From contig NC_009445.1 in NCBI RefSeq assembly GCF_000026145.1, forward strand, positions 1,364,001-1,428,000: a stretch of DNA of 64,000 nt, given 5' to 3'. Position numbers and translations under genes: made by a program. Below are positions 35,847-43,633 of this stretch, in pieces. The notes beneath the pieces are model-generated. The model was not told where the DNA came from. It ran no database searches and worked only from the letters and a program-made list of their open reading frames with translations. Within the stretch, counting starts at the first letter, position 1. Every line of letters begins with the position of its first letter. The stretch is from Bradyrhizobium sp. ORS 278. GTDB lineage: Bacteria; Pseudomonadota; Alphaproteobacteria; Rhizobiales; Xanthobacteraceae.

Positions 35847-36215
35847 GCAGTAAGGCTTCTCGATCCCTGCTTGACGCTGTGAACGTCCTGTTCGGGGCAA
35901 AGCTGCCCCAAACCGTCGCGCGCTTCTCGGACCGGCATGCCGCCGAGCACCTCGTCCGGCGCCATCAATCGTAATTCATCTTGCAGGGCCGTAGGGCGGA
36001 TTAGCGTTAGCGTAATCCGCCGTGGCCAACCAGATCCGTCAATCTCAAGCAGGAGCGAGGAGTGCGTTGGGCTGCGGACATTGCAGCGCCCCGACTTGGA
36101 GATCGGACGCGTCTCCGTCTCGATCGCCATGAGAGCATGCTGACACGGAAGACTCGCGCTCTTGGTGCGCCGATGGCGGCGGATTACGCTCCGCTAATCC
36201 GCCCTACGCGCTGCC
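35847..36215. other. Intergenic region filled by a MITE-like element
   Basis: About 217 of these 369 bases are the first MITE-like element (35991-36207). The rest (35847-35990) shows no gene. Confidence 0.5.
35991..36207. mobile_element. MITE-like element, copy 1 (217 bp)
   Basis: The element is bounded by 13 bp perfect terminal inverted repeats, GTAGGGCGGATTA and TAATCCGCCCTAC. Each end carries a further internal palindrome (TTAGCGTTAGCGTAA on the left, GGCGGATTACGCTCCGC on the right). There is no coding capacity. Copy 2 lies 354 bp downstream in the same orientation with an imperfectly matching interior. Both copies are preceded by GGGCC and followed by GCGCTG. Confidence 0.7.
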
Positions 36216-36476
36216 TCATCTCGGGTCAGCTTGGCGCGAACTGAACACCACCCGGCCGTCGATTGAAAACGTGATGTCGTCATCGATGCCGATGAAGACA
36301 TCACCTTCCTCGGTGGTTGTGAATTCCAAGGGTCGATCCAGATCATTTTCAAAGATGATTTCGGCGCGTGATCCGGGCGCGATCTGTTCATACATTGCCC
36401 AAGGCTCGATCTGTATACCCATCGGCCTCTGATCTCTATTCTCAATTATGATCACTCGCGAAGGGCTGTTCTTCAT
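36216..36476 (-). CDS. Small hypothetical protein between two MITE-like elements
   Basis: From the ATG at 36476 the protein has 86 residues. It is a beta-type sequence (SRVIIIENRDQRPMGIQIEP, AEIIFEND, DVFIGIDDDITFSIDG) that looks like a genuine folded domain, with no signal peptide and no membrane segment. The open frame extends upstream to a TTG at 36599, which lies inside MITE copy 2. That longer form would take its first residues from the mobile element, which may supply a start or a promoter. I do not recognise the family. GAGG lies about 13 bases upstream of the ATG, a poor spacing. Confidence 0.55.
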   Translation of the reverse strand: MKNSPSRVIIIENRDQRPMGIQIEPWAMYEQIAPGSRAEIIFENDLDRPLEFTTTEEGDVFIGIDDDITFSIDGRVVFSSRQADPR

Positions 36477-36560
36477 GAGATCGTGTTTTCCTCTGTCATA
36501 CGTCGTTGCCACAAACTCGCATTCACTCGCGTCGGATCTTATGACACCCGTCTCGGGGCC

Positions 36561-36779
36561 GTAGGGCGGATTAGCGTTAGCGTAATCCGCCGTGTCCAAC
36601 CAAATCCGTCAAATTTTTAAGAAGGAGAGAGGAAGCCGCTGGCTGCGGACGACGCAGCGCCTCGGTTCGATTTATGATACGTCTCCGTCTAGATCGCTAA
36701 GATAGGATGCTGACACGGACGATCCGTGCTCTTGGTGCGCGCCGATAGCGGCGGATTACGCTCCGCTAATCCGCCCTAC
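36561..36779. mobile_element. MITE-like element, copy 2 (219 bp)
   Basis: It has the same 13 bp terminal inverted repeats as copy 1 and the same order of interior landmarks (ATCCGTCAA, GGCTGCGGAC, CGTCTCCGTCT, GCTGACACGGA, GCTCTTGGTGCGC), with substitutions and small indels between them. Divergence suggests either old insertion events or duplication of a gene-plus-MITE block. Confidence 0.7.
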
Positions 36780-36847
36780 GCGCTGAGTTTGGTACGACCG
36801 CATTGGCCAGTCGAGCTCTGAGCAGCTAAGCGCCATCCCGCGCAGAT

Positions 36848-36994
36848 GTCGTCCCGGGCAAGCCTGCCGACGCAACGCGTCGGCGGGCGCCGATCCGGGA
36901 CCCATAACCACCGCTTTTCATGTGTCACATGGGACGCGCCGCAAGCCGATTTCAGACATCACGCGGTATGGGTCCCGGCGTTCGCCGGGACGAC
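36848..36994. repeat. Composite palindromic repeat, copy 2
   Basis: The 147 bp unit is bounded by GTCGTCCCGG on the left and CCGGGACGAC on the right, perfect 10 bp inverted ends. Its interior matches copy 1 (GACGCAACGC, CGATCCGGGACCCATA, TTTTCATGTG, ATCACGCGGTATGG). The right end contains GTCCCGGCGTTCGCCGGGAC, a strong hairpin. Confidence 0.75.
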
Positions 36995-37615
36995 GGCCGA
37001 GCATGTTGCGGACAGCTCGGCCTCAGCCCAAACCAGGGCGCATCGGCATTCGAATTGTTTCCGATTATCGGAAAACATCTTGACGCTCCCCCCAAATCAA
37101 TGGTCTTATTCGGTCATCCCGTCCCAAGCGAAGGGGCGTACGCGCGGTCGTCACGATACGTGGGGCGGGGATGCGGTGGCCGTGGCGGATCAGGCGCTGT
37201 TGCGCGACGAATGATCGGCTGCGGACGATGAAATCGTGTGGTCCTGGCCTCTCGTCGCTGAGGTCAAGTCCGACAGCGTTGCTTGACGGCACGCGCGGAC
37301 GATGGGGGCAAGAACGCCGATCCCCAGGGAGATCACGTATAACTCGTAAGCCCATCGCGCAGGGAATGCCGGATGCTCGGCTGAACCTGTGGTGACTGCC
37401 GCCTGCTATTTCTTGTGCAGGCGGGCCATGGGTGAGGCCTTCACCCGGCATTCCCTGCGCCCTCGCATTGGTCCGGGGGGGGCAGCCGAAAAACTTCGAG
37501 CGCGCGACGCTGCGAGGCTGCTGGCGCGTGTCGATGGTCAACTTGGCACCAGCATCTCGGTTGCACGGAGGCATCACCGTGGTCATGGAGGGCACCAACG
37601 CTCGCCCAAATCTCA

Positions 37616-37735
37616 GCTGTCGTCCCTGCGAACGCAGGGACCCATAACAACCGGCTTCCATGAGACGATGACTGGCAGCTGCGCGCCAAAGTTAGATTCC
37701 GCCGTATGGGTCCCTGCGTTCGCAGGGACGACAGC
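37616..37735. repeat. Composite palindromic repeat with perfect 31 bp inverted arms
   Basis: The left arm (37616-37646, starting GCTGTCGTCCCTGCG) and the right arm (37705-37735, ending CAGGGACGACAGC) are exact reverse complements over 31 bp, with a 58 bp spacer. Each arm also contains its own small hairpin (GTCCCTGCG-CGCAGGGAC). It is related in design to the repeats at 34837 and 36848 but differs in arm sequence. Confidence 0.8.
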
Positions 37736-37982
37736 GCAGCCAATCGTGCCCACCGGGACATGCCATGAACCCAATGGCCGCTGGGCCGACCAATTGATCA
37801 GCCGCTGTCAGGCCGGAGCCCTTCGCCCGCTCCAGCCCTGCGGCCAAGGGTCGCCTGTGTCATGTTCTTGAACATGCTTCGCATCTGGTTCCTCGTCGCT
37901 GTCATCGAACCATTGAAATGCGCCCCTATGATCTCAGCCCTTTTGCTCGGTCGCTCCCGGCCACATTCCCCGAGGTATCCTC

Positions 37983-39041
37983 ATGTCTGAGACCGTCAAC
38001 CTGCCGGCGGTTCACGCCGACCAGTCGGTGGTCGCCCGCATCCGCTCCGAGATCGACATCTCGGATCGCTCTCGCCTCGTCACCTTCGGCGACCGCGCCC
38101 AGCGCTCGGTGGTCGAATTCGCCGATCGCATTCTCGCTCAGACCCAGAACCGCGAGATGGGCACCACGGGCAAGCTCCTCACCGACATTCTCGCCAAGGC
38201 GCGCGGTCTCGATCCGGCCACGCTCAAGGATGCCGGTCTGCTGAGCCGGATGTTCTCGTCGATGGAGGCGCGCGTGCGGCGCTTCGCGGACGCCTTCGAC
38301 GACGTCGCCTCGCAGGTCGACCGCATCTGCATCGAGCTCGACCGCAACAAGGAGACGTTGCGGCGGGATATCGCCTTGCTCGACGATCTGCACGAGCAGA
38401 CCAAGTCCGCGCTGACCGAGCTCGATGCGCATATCAGCGCCGGCAAGGCGTTTGTCGACGACTACCGCCGCGGGCCGCTGCTCGAGCTCGAGCGCGCGGC
38501 CAAGGCATCCGCCGAAGGCAGCGACGCGCTGATGGCGGCGCAGACCTATCAGGACGCGGTGCAGGCGCTGGATCGGCTCGAGAAGCGCATCTTCTATCTG
38601 CAGCAGGCCCGCCAGATCGGCATCCAGCAGCTGCCGCAGATCCGCATCGTGCAGTCCGGCGACGAGACGCTGATCGAGAATTTGCAGGCGACCACCGAGC
38701 TGACGATCCCCGTCTGGAAGCAGAAGATGATCCTGCTGCTCGGCCTGCAGCGGCAGAAATCGGCGCTGGAGCTGCAGAAGACCGTCACCGATGCGACCAA
38801 CGAGATGATGAAGCAGGCGTCGGAGATGATGAAGACCCAGGCGATCGCGATCGAGCAGCAGTCGCAGCGCGGCATCGTCGACATCGAGACGCTCGACAAG
38901 ACCAACCGCGACCTGATCGACACCATCACCGGCGTGCTGACGACGCAGCAGGAGGGCCGCAAGAAGCGTGAGGAGGTCGAGCAGCGCATGGCGCAGCAGA
39001 CCGCCGAGCTGAAGGCCGTGCTGTCCAAGGCGCCGGTGTGA
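37983..39041 (+). CDS. TelA family toxic anion resistance protein
   Basis: This 352-residue cytoplasmic protein is nearly all helix and belongs to the TelA/YaaN/YceH family. Typical segments are LDRNKETLRRDIALLDDLHE, TYQDAVQALDRLEKRIFYLQ and IPVWKQKMILLLGLQRQKSA. TelA was named from tellurite resistance plasmids, but most members have unknown roles in envelope stress. There is no membrane segment. It heads a four-gene plus-strand operon: its stop overlaps the next gene's GTG. A partnership with an XpaC-like gene, as seen here two genes later, is also known in Bacillus (xpaC-yaaN). Confidence 0.9.
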   Translation: MSETVNLPAVHADQSVVARIRSEIDISDRSRLVTFGDRAQRSVVEFADRILAQTQNREMGTTGKLLTDILAKARGLDPATLKDAGLLSRMFSSMEARVRRFADAFDDVASQVDRICIELDRNKETLRRDIALLDDLHEQTKSALTELDAHISAGKAFVDDYRRGPLLELERAAKASAEGSDALMAAQTYQDAVQALDRLEKRIFYLQQARQIGIQQLPQIRIVQSGDETLIENLQATTELTIPVWKQKMILLLGLQRQKSALELQKTVTDATNEMMKQASEMMKTQAIAIEQQSQRGIVDIETLDKTNRDLIDTITGVLTTQQEGRKKREEVEQRMAQQTAELKAVLSKAPV

Positions 39042-40618
39042 GCGGTGCAGCCATGAGGCGCGTCCTTGCGATCGTTCTGGCCACCGTCTGGCTCGCGGCC
39101 TGCGGCCAGAGCGCCGGGCCGCAATTCTCGATCCTGTCGGGATCCGAGAACGACGTGATCGAGCCGCTGGTGCAAGAGTTCTGCCGCTCCCGTGGCGCCA
39201 CCTGCGACATGCGCTTCCAAGGCTCGCTCGACATCGCGCTGTCGCTGAAGCCTGGCGCGGAGATCAAGGCCGATGCCGTGTGGCCCGCGGCCTCGATCTG
39301 GATCGACATGTTCGACACCGGCCGACGGGTGAAGTCGGTCAAGTCGATCGCGCAGATGCCGGTGATCCTCGGCGTGCGCCGCTCCAAGGCGGAGGAGCTC
39401 GGCTGGATCGGCGCCAAGGTGACGACCAAGGACATTCTCTCGGCCGTGCAGGCCGGCCGCCTGAAATTCCTGATGACCTCCGCCACCCAGTCCAACTCCG
39501 GCGCCTCGGCCTATCTCGCGATGCTGGCCTCGGCGATCGGCAAGCCCGATCTGATCGAGGCCGGCGATCTCGAGCGCGAGGGCGTGGTCGCGACCGTGCG
39601 CTCGCTGCTGCGCGGCGTCGATCGGTCGTCCGGCTCCAGCGGCTGGCTGGCCGATCTGTATCGCGAAGGTGAGCGCAACGGTACGCACTACCAGGCGATG
39701 TGGAACTATGAGGCCGTGATCAAGGAGACCAACGACAAGCTCAAGACGGATGGCTTCGAGCCGCTCTATGCTGTTTACCCCGAGGATGGCGTCTCCGTCG
39801 CGGACTCGCCGCTCGGCTTTGTCGATCGTGGCCGTGGCAAGGAGGTCGAGAGCTTCTTCGCCGAGCTGCAGGCGTTCCTGCTAAAGCCGGAGACGCAGGC
39901 CCGGATCGCCAGGACCGGACGCCGTGTCGAGCTGGCGCGGGCGGCGCAGCTCCCGGCCGATCCCGTCACCAATGTCGATCCGTCGCGCACGCTCACCGTG
40001 GTCAGGCCGCCCGAGCCCAAGGTGATCCAGCTTGCGCTGGCGACCTATCAGGATGCGCTGCGGCGGCCGTCGCTGACCGCGCTCTGCCTCGATCTGTCGG
40101 GAAGCATGCAGGGCCATGGCGAGACGCAACTCCTGGAGGCGATGCGTTTCCTGCTGACGCCGGCGCGGACGCGTGAGATGCTGGTGCAATGGTCGAAGCA
40201 GGATGAGATTCTGGTGCTGCCCTTCAATGACCACGTGCTGTGGGTCGCGAGCGCCAGTGGCGACGAGCAGGAGCAGGCCGGCCTCTTGAAGCAGGCGCTG
40301 CAATTGCACGCGGGCGGCGGCACCGATTTCTACCAATGCGGCGCGCGGGCGCTGGCGGCGATGAAGCCGACCCTGGACGGTGGCGCGCATCTGGCGGCGA
40401 TCGTGATCATGACCGACGGCAAGAGTTATGGCGATCGCGCCACCTTCGAGGAGCCGTGGCGGGCCGATGGCGGGCGCGTGCCGGTGTTCGGCGTGACCTT
40501 CGGCGACGAGGCCGACCGCAAGCAGCTCGATGCATTGGCCAAGCTCACTGGCGGCCGGGTGTTCGATGGCACCAAGAATCTCACCGACGCGTTCCGTGCG
40601 GTGCGTGGATATAATTAG
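39038..40618 (+). CDS. Lipoprotein fusing a solute-binding domain to a von Willebrand factor A domain
   Basis: This 526-residue protein has a lipoprotein signal with LAAC lipobox at about residues 19-22. Residues ~30-300 look like a periplasmic binding protein of the type seen for molybdate or phosphate-like anions (FSILSGSENDVIEPLVQEF, KADAVWPAASIWIDMF, MTSATQSNSGASAYLAML). Residues ~335-526 are a von Willebrand A domain with an intact MIDAS (DLSGS near 352, GGGTD near 427, MTDGKS). The start is a GTG overlapping telA; an ATG 15 bases later is also possible. The fusion is unusual and suggests a surface or periplasmic sensor coupled to TelA. Confidence 0.8.
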   Translation: MSGAAMRRVLAIVLATVWLAACGQSAGPQFSILSGSENDVIEPLVQEFCRSRGATCDMRFQGSLDIALSLKPGAEIKADAVWPAASIWIDMFDTGRRVKSVKSIAQMPVILGVRRSKAEELGWIGAKVTTKDILSAVQAGRLKFLMTSATQSNSGASAYLAMLASAIGKPDLIEAGDLEREGVVATVRSLLRGVDRSSGSSGWLADLYREGERNGTHYQAMWNYEAVIKETNDKLKTDGFEPLYAVYPEDGVSVADSPLGFVDRGRGKEVESFFAELQAFLLKPETQARIARTGRRVELARAAQLPADPVTNVDPSRTLTVVRPPEPKVIQLALATYQDALRRPSLTALCLDLSGSMQGHGETQLLEAMRFLLTPARTREMLVQWSKQDEILVLPFNDHVLWVASASGDEQEQAGLLKQALQLHAGGGTDFYQCGARALAAMKPTLDGGAHLAAIVIMTDGKSYGDRATFEEPWRADGGRVPVFGVTFGDEADRKQLDALAKLTGGRVFDGTKNLTDAFRAVRGYN

Positions 40619-41278
40619 ATGCCGAGTGCGTCGTCAGAGACCGGGTGGATCGTCGGCGGCCTGATCGCCGCGATCGCGATCCCTGCGCTCGCGATCGGTC
40701 TCGGCATGCCGTTCTGGCTCGCCTGCGTGATCGGCCTCGGCGCCGGCGGCGGCGCCATCGCGGCACTGGCGCCGCGCGCCGCGTTTCCGTTGCTCGATGC
40801 CAGCGGCGCCGCACGCGGCAAGGTTCAGCTCGCGCGCGAGCTCCTGAGCGAGGCCGCGCCATCCGCCGAGCAGCTGGACGAGGCCTCGGGCAGGATCCGC
40901 GAGCGCAAGGTCGCCGACGGCGTGCGGCACCTCGCGGTCATCGCCCGCCGCATCTTTGCGGGCATCGAGAAGGATCCGCTGCGGCTCGATCGCGTCAGGC
41001 GGTTCCTCACTTATTATCTGCCGCGCGCCGCGGAGATCGCCCATGCCTATGCCGAGCTGGAGCAGGCCCCGGTGGCCGATCCGCAGCGGCTGGCCTCGAC
41101 GCGCGAACTGATCGACCGGCTCGACGCCGCGTTCACACGCTACGCGGCGAGCCTGCAGGATGCCGATCTCGACAAGCTCGACATCGAGCTCAAATTGTTG
41201 AAGAGCGCCCTCGACGAGGATCTCGGCCCGGCCGCGCCGCCGGCCGCGTCGCTCGAGCGAGGGCGGGACAAGGTCTAG
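40619..41278 (+). CDS. XpaC-like membrane protein
   Basis: This 219-residue protein has two adjacent transmembrane helices near the N-terminus (WIVGGLIAAIAIPALAIGLG and FWLACVIGLGAGGGAIAALA). A cytoplasmic helical domain follows (~65-205), with DGVRHLAVIARRIFAGIEKD and RVRRFLTYYLPRAAEIAHAY. The YYLP segment and helical layout match the XpaC (5-bromo-4-chloroindolyl phosphate hydrolysis) family, a frequent neighbour of TelA. It starts directly at the previous stop (TAGATG). A scaffold linking TelA to the membrane is inferred. Confidence 0.65.
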   Translation: MPSASSETGWIVGGLIAAIAIPALAIGLGMPFWLACVIGLGAGGGAIAALAPRAAFPLLDASGAARGKVQLARELLSEAAPSAEQLDEASGRIRERKVADGVRHLAVIARRIFAGIEKDPLRLDRVRRFLTYYLPRAAEIAHAYAELEQAPVADPQRLASTRELIDRLDAAFTRYAASLQDADLDKLDIELKLLKSALDEDLGPAAPPAASLERGRDKV

Positions 41279-41287
41279 GAGGGGCAG

Positions 41288-42397
41288 ATGCCCATTTCGC
41301 GCCGCGCTCTCGGGATCGGCCTGCTCGCGACATCGGCGGCGGCCACCGGCGGCTATCTCTATCTCGATCAGCATCCGGAGATTGCCGGCAAGTTCGGCGC
41401 GCCGAAGAATCTGTTCGGCTTTGCCGGCGGCGAAAAGGAAGGCTTCCTCGGCAATGCGCGCGTGCGCAATCTGCTGGAGCGCCGCTTCGGGCTCGTGCTG
41501 GACGCGCGCCGCGCCGGTTCGGTCGAGATGGTGCGCGAGCGCGCGCTGCTCGATCAGAAGCCGCAATTCCTGTGGCCCTCATCCTCGGTGCTGGTCGAGG
41601 TCGCGCGCGGCTCAGGCGTGAAGATATCGCGCGATCAGGTCATCTTCAACTCGCCGATCGTGCTGTACTCCTGGGACCGCATCGCCGACGGGCTGGTGAA
41701 GGCCGGTTTCGCCGAAGCGGCGGGCGGTCCGCGCTACACCGTCGATCTCCTGAAGCTCTTGAAGGTGATCATCGCCGGCGAGTCCTGGGCTCAGATCGGC
41801 GTTTCCGATCTGTTCGGCCGTGCGCGCATCGTCTCGACGGATCCGAACCGTTCCAACTCCGGCTTCATGTTCGCAGGGCTCGCCGCCAATCTCCTGAGCG
41901 GCGACGTGATCGCGCTCGACGCTTTGCCGCGCATCGACGGCGACGTCGCCACCGTATTTAAACGGATGGGCTTCAAGCCGCCGTCCTCCGGCAAGCTGTT
42001 CGACGACTACATCGCCGGCGGCGCCGGCGCGCAGCCGCTGATCGTCGGCTATGAGAATCAGCTGGTCGAGTGGGTGCTGCAGGATCCCGAGCGCTGGAAG
42101 CGCGTCGAGGCCAATGCGCCGGCCAAGCCGGTGATCATCTATCCCAAGCCGACGGTGTTCTCCGCCCATCCTTTGATCAGCATCGAGCGCGGGGCCGATG
42201 AGCTCATCGAGGCGTTGACCAGCGAGGCGCTGCTCGAATTGGCCTGGGAGGACCACGGTTTTCGCGGTCCGCTCGGGACCATCGGCAAGGCGCGCAATCC
42301 GCTGCTGCAGGCGCGCCTGATCGATCGCATCGATGCGGTGCTGCCGATGCCCGACGCGCCGGCGATGATGGCGCTCTTGGATCATCTCGCCGCGTGA
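41288..42397 (+). CDS. Tat-type exported solute-binding-like protein
   Basis: This 369-residue protein has a twin-arginine-like signal (SRRALGIGLLATSAAATGG). The rest resembles the binding-protein half of the lipoprotein two genes upstream: a ligand-cleft layout with SVEMVRERALLDQKPQFLWP, IVSTDPNRSNSGFMFAGLAA and PLIVGYENQLVEWVL. The SNSGF/SNSGA element shared by both proteins suggests they descend from the same family or bind the same ligand. No ABC permease or ATPase genes are nearby, so transport is doubtful. It is the last gene of the telA operon, with GGAGGGG upstream of its ATG. Confidence 0.7.
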   Translation: MPISRRALGIGLLATSAAATGGYLYLDQHPEIAGKFGAPKNLFGFAGGEKEGFLGNARVRNLLERRFGLVLDARRAGSVEMVRERALLDQKPQFLWPSSSVLVEVARGSGVKISRDQVIFNSPIVLYSWDRIADGLVKAGFAEAAGGPRYTVDLLKLLKVIIAGESWAQIGVSDLFGRARIVSTDPNRSNSGFMFAGLAANLLSGDVIALDALPRIDGDVATVFKRMGFKPPSSGKLFDDYIAGGAGAQPLIVGYENQLVEWVLQDPERWKRVEANAPAKPVIIYPKPTVFSAHPLISIERGADELIEALTSEALLELAWEDHGFRGPLGTIGKARNPLLQARLIDRIDAVLPMPDAPAMMALLDHLAA

Positions 42398-42539
42398 GGG
42401 GAACACTGTCGAGCATGACGGACGTTGCCGATGCACATCGACGGAGAAGCAGCCGTTTTCTCGCGCTGTGTGACTCAAAAACCAACGCGTTTCAGCAATC
42501 AGGAGTTACGCCTTACGAATCGCTAAATTTATCTTCCGC

Positions 42540-42557
42540 GAATCACTTCCCTGATTC
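42540..42557. promoter_or_regulatory. Palindrome upstream of the parA-type gene
   Basis: GAATCA and TGATTC form perfect 6 bp arms around a 6 bp centre, 36 bp before the parA-type start codon. It could be an operator; this is inference from position and symmetry. Confidence 0.3.
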
Positions 42558-42592
42558 ATTTTCGCCACCGGGGTCAATCTGGAGGCCAAGGT

Positions 42593-43270
42593 ATGAACGT
42601 TATTGTTTTCGCATCGCGTAAGGGCGGTTCAGGCAAGAGCACCCTGGCCGCCCATCTCGCTGCGCAGATCAAGGCGAGCAAGTCCTGTCTGCTCATCGAT
42701 GCCGATCCCCAGGGATCGCTGACGCTGTGGCACAAGCTGCGCGGCACCAACGAGCCGCCGATCAAGACCGCGGTGAACTCGGTGAGCGCGATCGTGGCGG
42801 CCGCCCGTCGCGACGGCGTGGAGTGGGTGCTGATCGACACGCCGCCGACGGTGTCCGCCGTGGTCGAGGATGCGATCAAGAACGCGACGATGGTGATCAT
42901 CCCGGCGCGTCCGGGCGTGTTCGACGTCAACGCGGTGCAGGAGACGATCCAGACCTGCCGCGCCGCGCGCAAGCCATATGCCGTCGTCCTCAACGGCGCT
43001 CCGGCGCGTCGCGACGACGCCGAAAGCCCGATCGTCACCATCGCCCGCGAGGCGCTGGCCAAGTTCAAGGCGCCGGTGTGGGGCGGACAGATCACCAATC
43101 GCGCCGATCTTCTGATGGCGCTGGGACAGGGCGAGGGCGTGCGCGAATATTACGCCGAAGGCCGCGCGGCGGCCGAGATCGCCCGCCTGTGGGCCGCGAT
43201 CGAGCGTTCTGTGAAGGCGATTCGCGGAACGGTGTCGGCCAACGGGGCCATGCACAAGCAGGCGGCGTGA
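42593..43270 (+). CDS. Orphan ParA-family ATPase
   Basis: This 225-residue ATPase has a deviant Walker A RKGGSGKST at about residues 9-17, LLIDADPQGS as the A' motif and VLIDTPP as Walker B. These define the ParA/MinD superfamily of small proteins without a DNA-binding N-terminus. No parB or parS-like cluster is nearby, so chromosomal segregation by the usual ParAB pair is unlikely. Such orphans often position protein clusters. GGAGG lies about nine bases upstream of the ATG. Confidence 0.85.
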   Translation: MNVIVFASRKGGSGKSTLAAHLAAQIKASKSCLLIDADPQGSLTLWHKLRGTNEPPIKTAVNSVSAIVAAARRDGVEWVLIDTPPTVSAVVEDAIKNATMVIIPARPGVFDVNAVQETIQTCRAARKPYAVVLNGAPARRDDAESPIVTIAREALAKFKAPVWGGQITNRADLLMALGQGEGVREYYAEGRAAAEIARLWAAIERSVKAIRGTVSANGAMHKQAA

Positions 43271-43312
43271 TCCGCACCATGTGAGCCGGCGCCGCGCAGA
43301 ACGCGCGGCGAA

Positions 43313-43483
43313 TCAGGCGACCATCAGCAGATAGAAGGCGATCGCCGGGGTCAGGGTGAGGATCACCGACCAGATCCCGACCGCCCAGAGAATATCCTCG
43401 ATGCTGAATCCCTGATGCTCAGGGTATGGATCATCCTGAAAAGCCACGACGCCCCCGCGTTCTCTGACGTTTTCAACATCCAT
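43313..43483 (-). CDS. 56-residue single-pass membrane protein
   Basis: The minus-strand frame begins MDVENVRERGGVVAFQDDPY, continues with PEHQGFSIEDILWA, and ends with a hydrophobic helix (VGIWSVILTLTPAIAFYLLM) and VA. The acidic, Pro/His-containing head followed by one transmembrane helix looks like a real small membrane protein rather than chance coding. It converges on the parA-type gene. There is no strong ribosome binding site. Function unknown. Confidence 0.5.
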   Translation of the reverse strand: MDVENVRERGGVVAFQDDPYPEHQGFSIEDILWAVGIWSVILTLTPAIAFYLLMVA

Positions 43484-43633
43484 AGCGGATCATCTTTAAA
43501 CATCAGGTTTCGCGCTATCCCGTTTTTGCCGACCCCCGTTAGTCCCGATTAACCAAGAACCGCGCGGGGCCGGCTCTGCCGTCCTCGACCCCCAAAGGTT
43601 GCGACAGAGCCGACGATTGCGTGCGGCGACGGC

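Larger units (their letters stand above)
36780..37982. other. 1.2 kb gene-poor, repeat-rich region
   Basis: Between MITE copy 2 and telA I see two composite palindromic repeats (36848-36994 and 37616-37735). Between them is a stretch (37065-37600) whose minus-strand open frame lacks a ribosome binding site and normal protein character. That frame includes GPPAQEIAGGSHHRFSR, which I associate from memory with a degenerate sequence recurring in Bradyrhizobium genomes. I do not regard it as a functional gene. Confidence 0.45.

Noticed and set aside
36561..36599. TTG start inside MITE copy 2 for the small hypothetical gene
   Set aside because: The extra residues come from the mobile element and are not expected in a conserved protein; the internal ATG at 36476 was preferred, although expression from the element remains possible.
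37065..37661. A 198-codon minus-strand frame in the repeat-rich region
   Set aside because: No ribosome binding site, overlaps an inverted repeat, and lacks secondary structure character. It resembles degenerate sequence recurring in Bradyrhizobium genomes rather than a functional protein.
34837..37735. Possible CRISPR array from repeated palindromes
   Set aside because: Repeats differ in length and spacing, occur only two or three times, and have no regular spacers or cas genes. They are dispersed palindromic elements.
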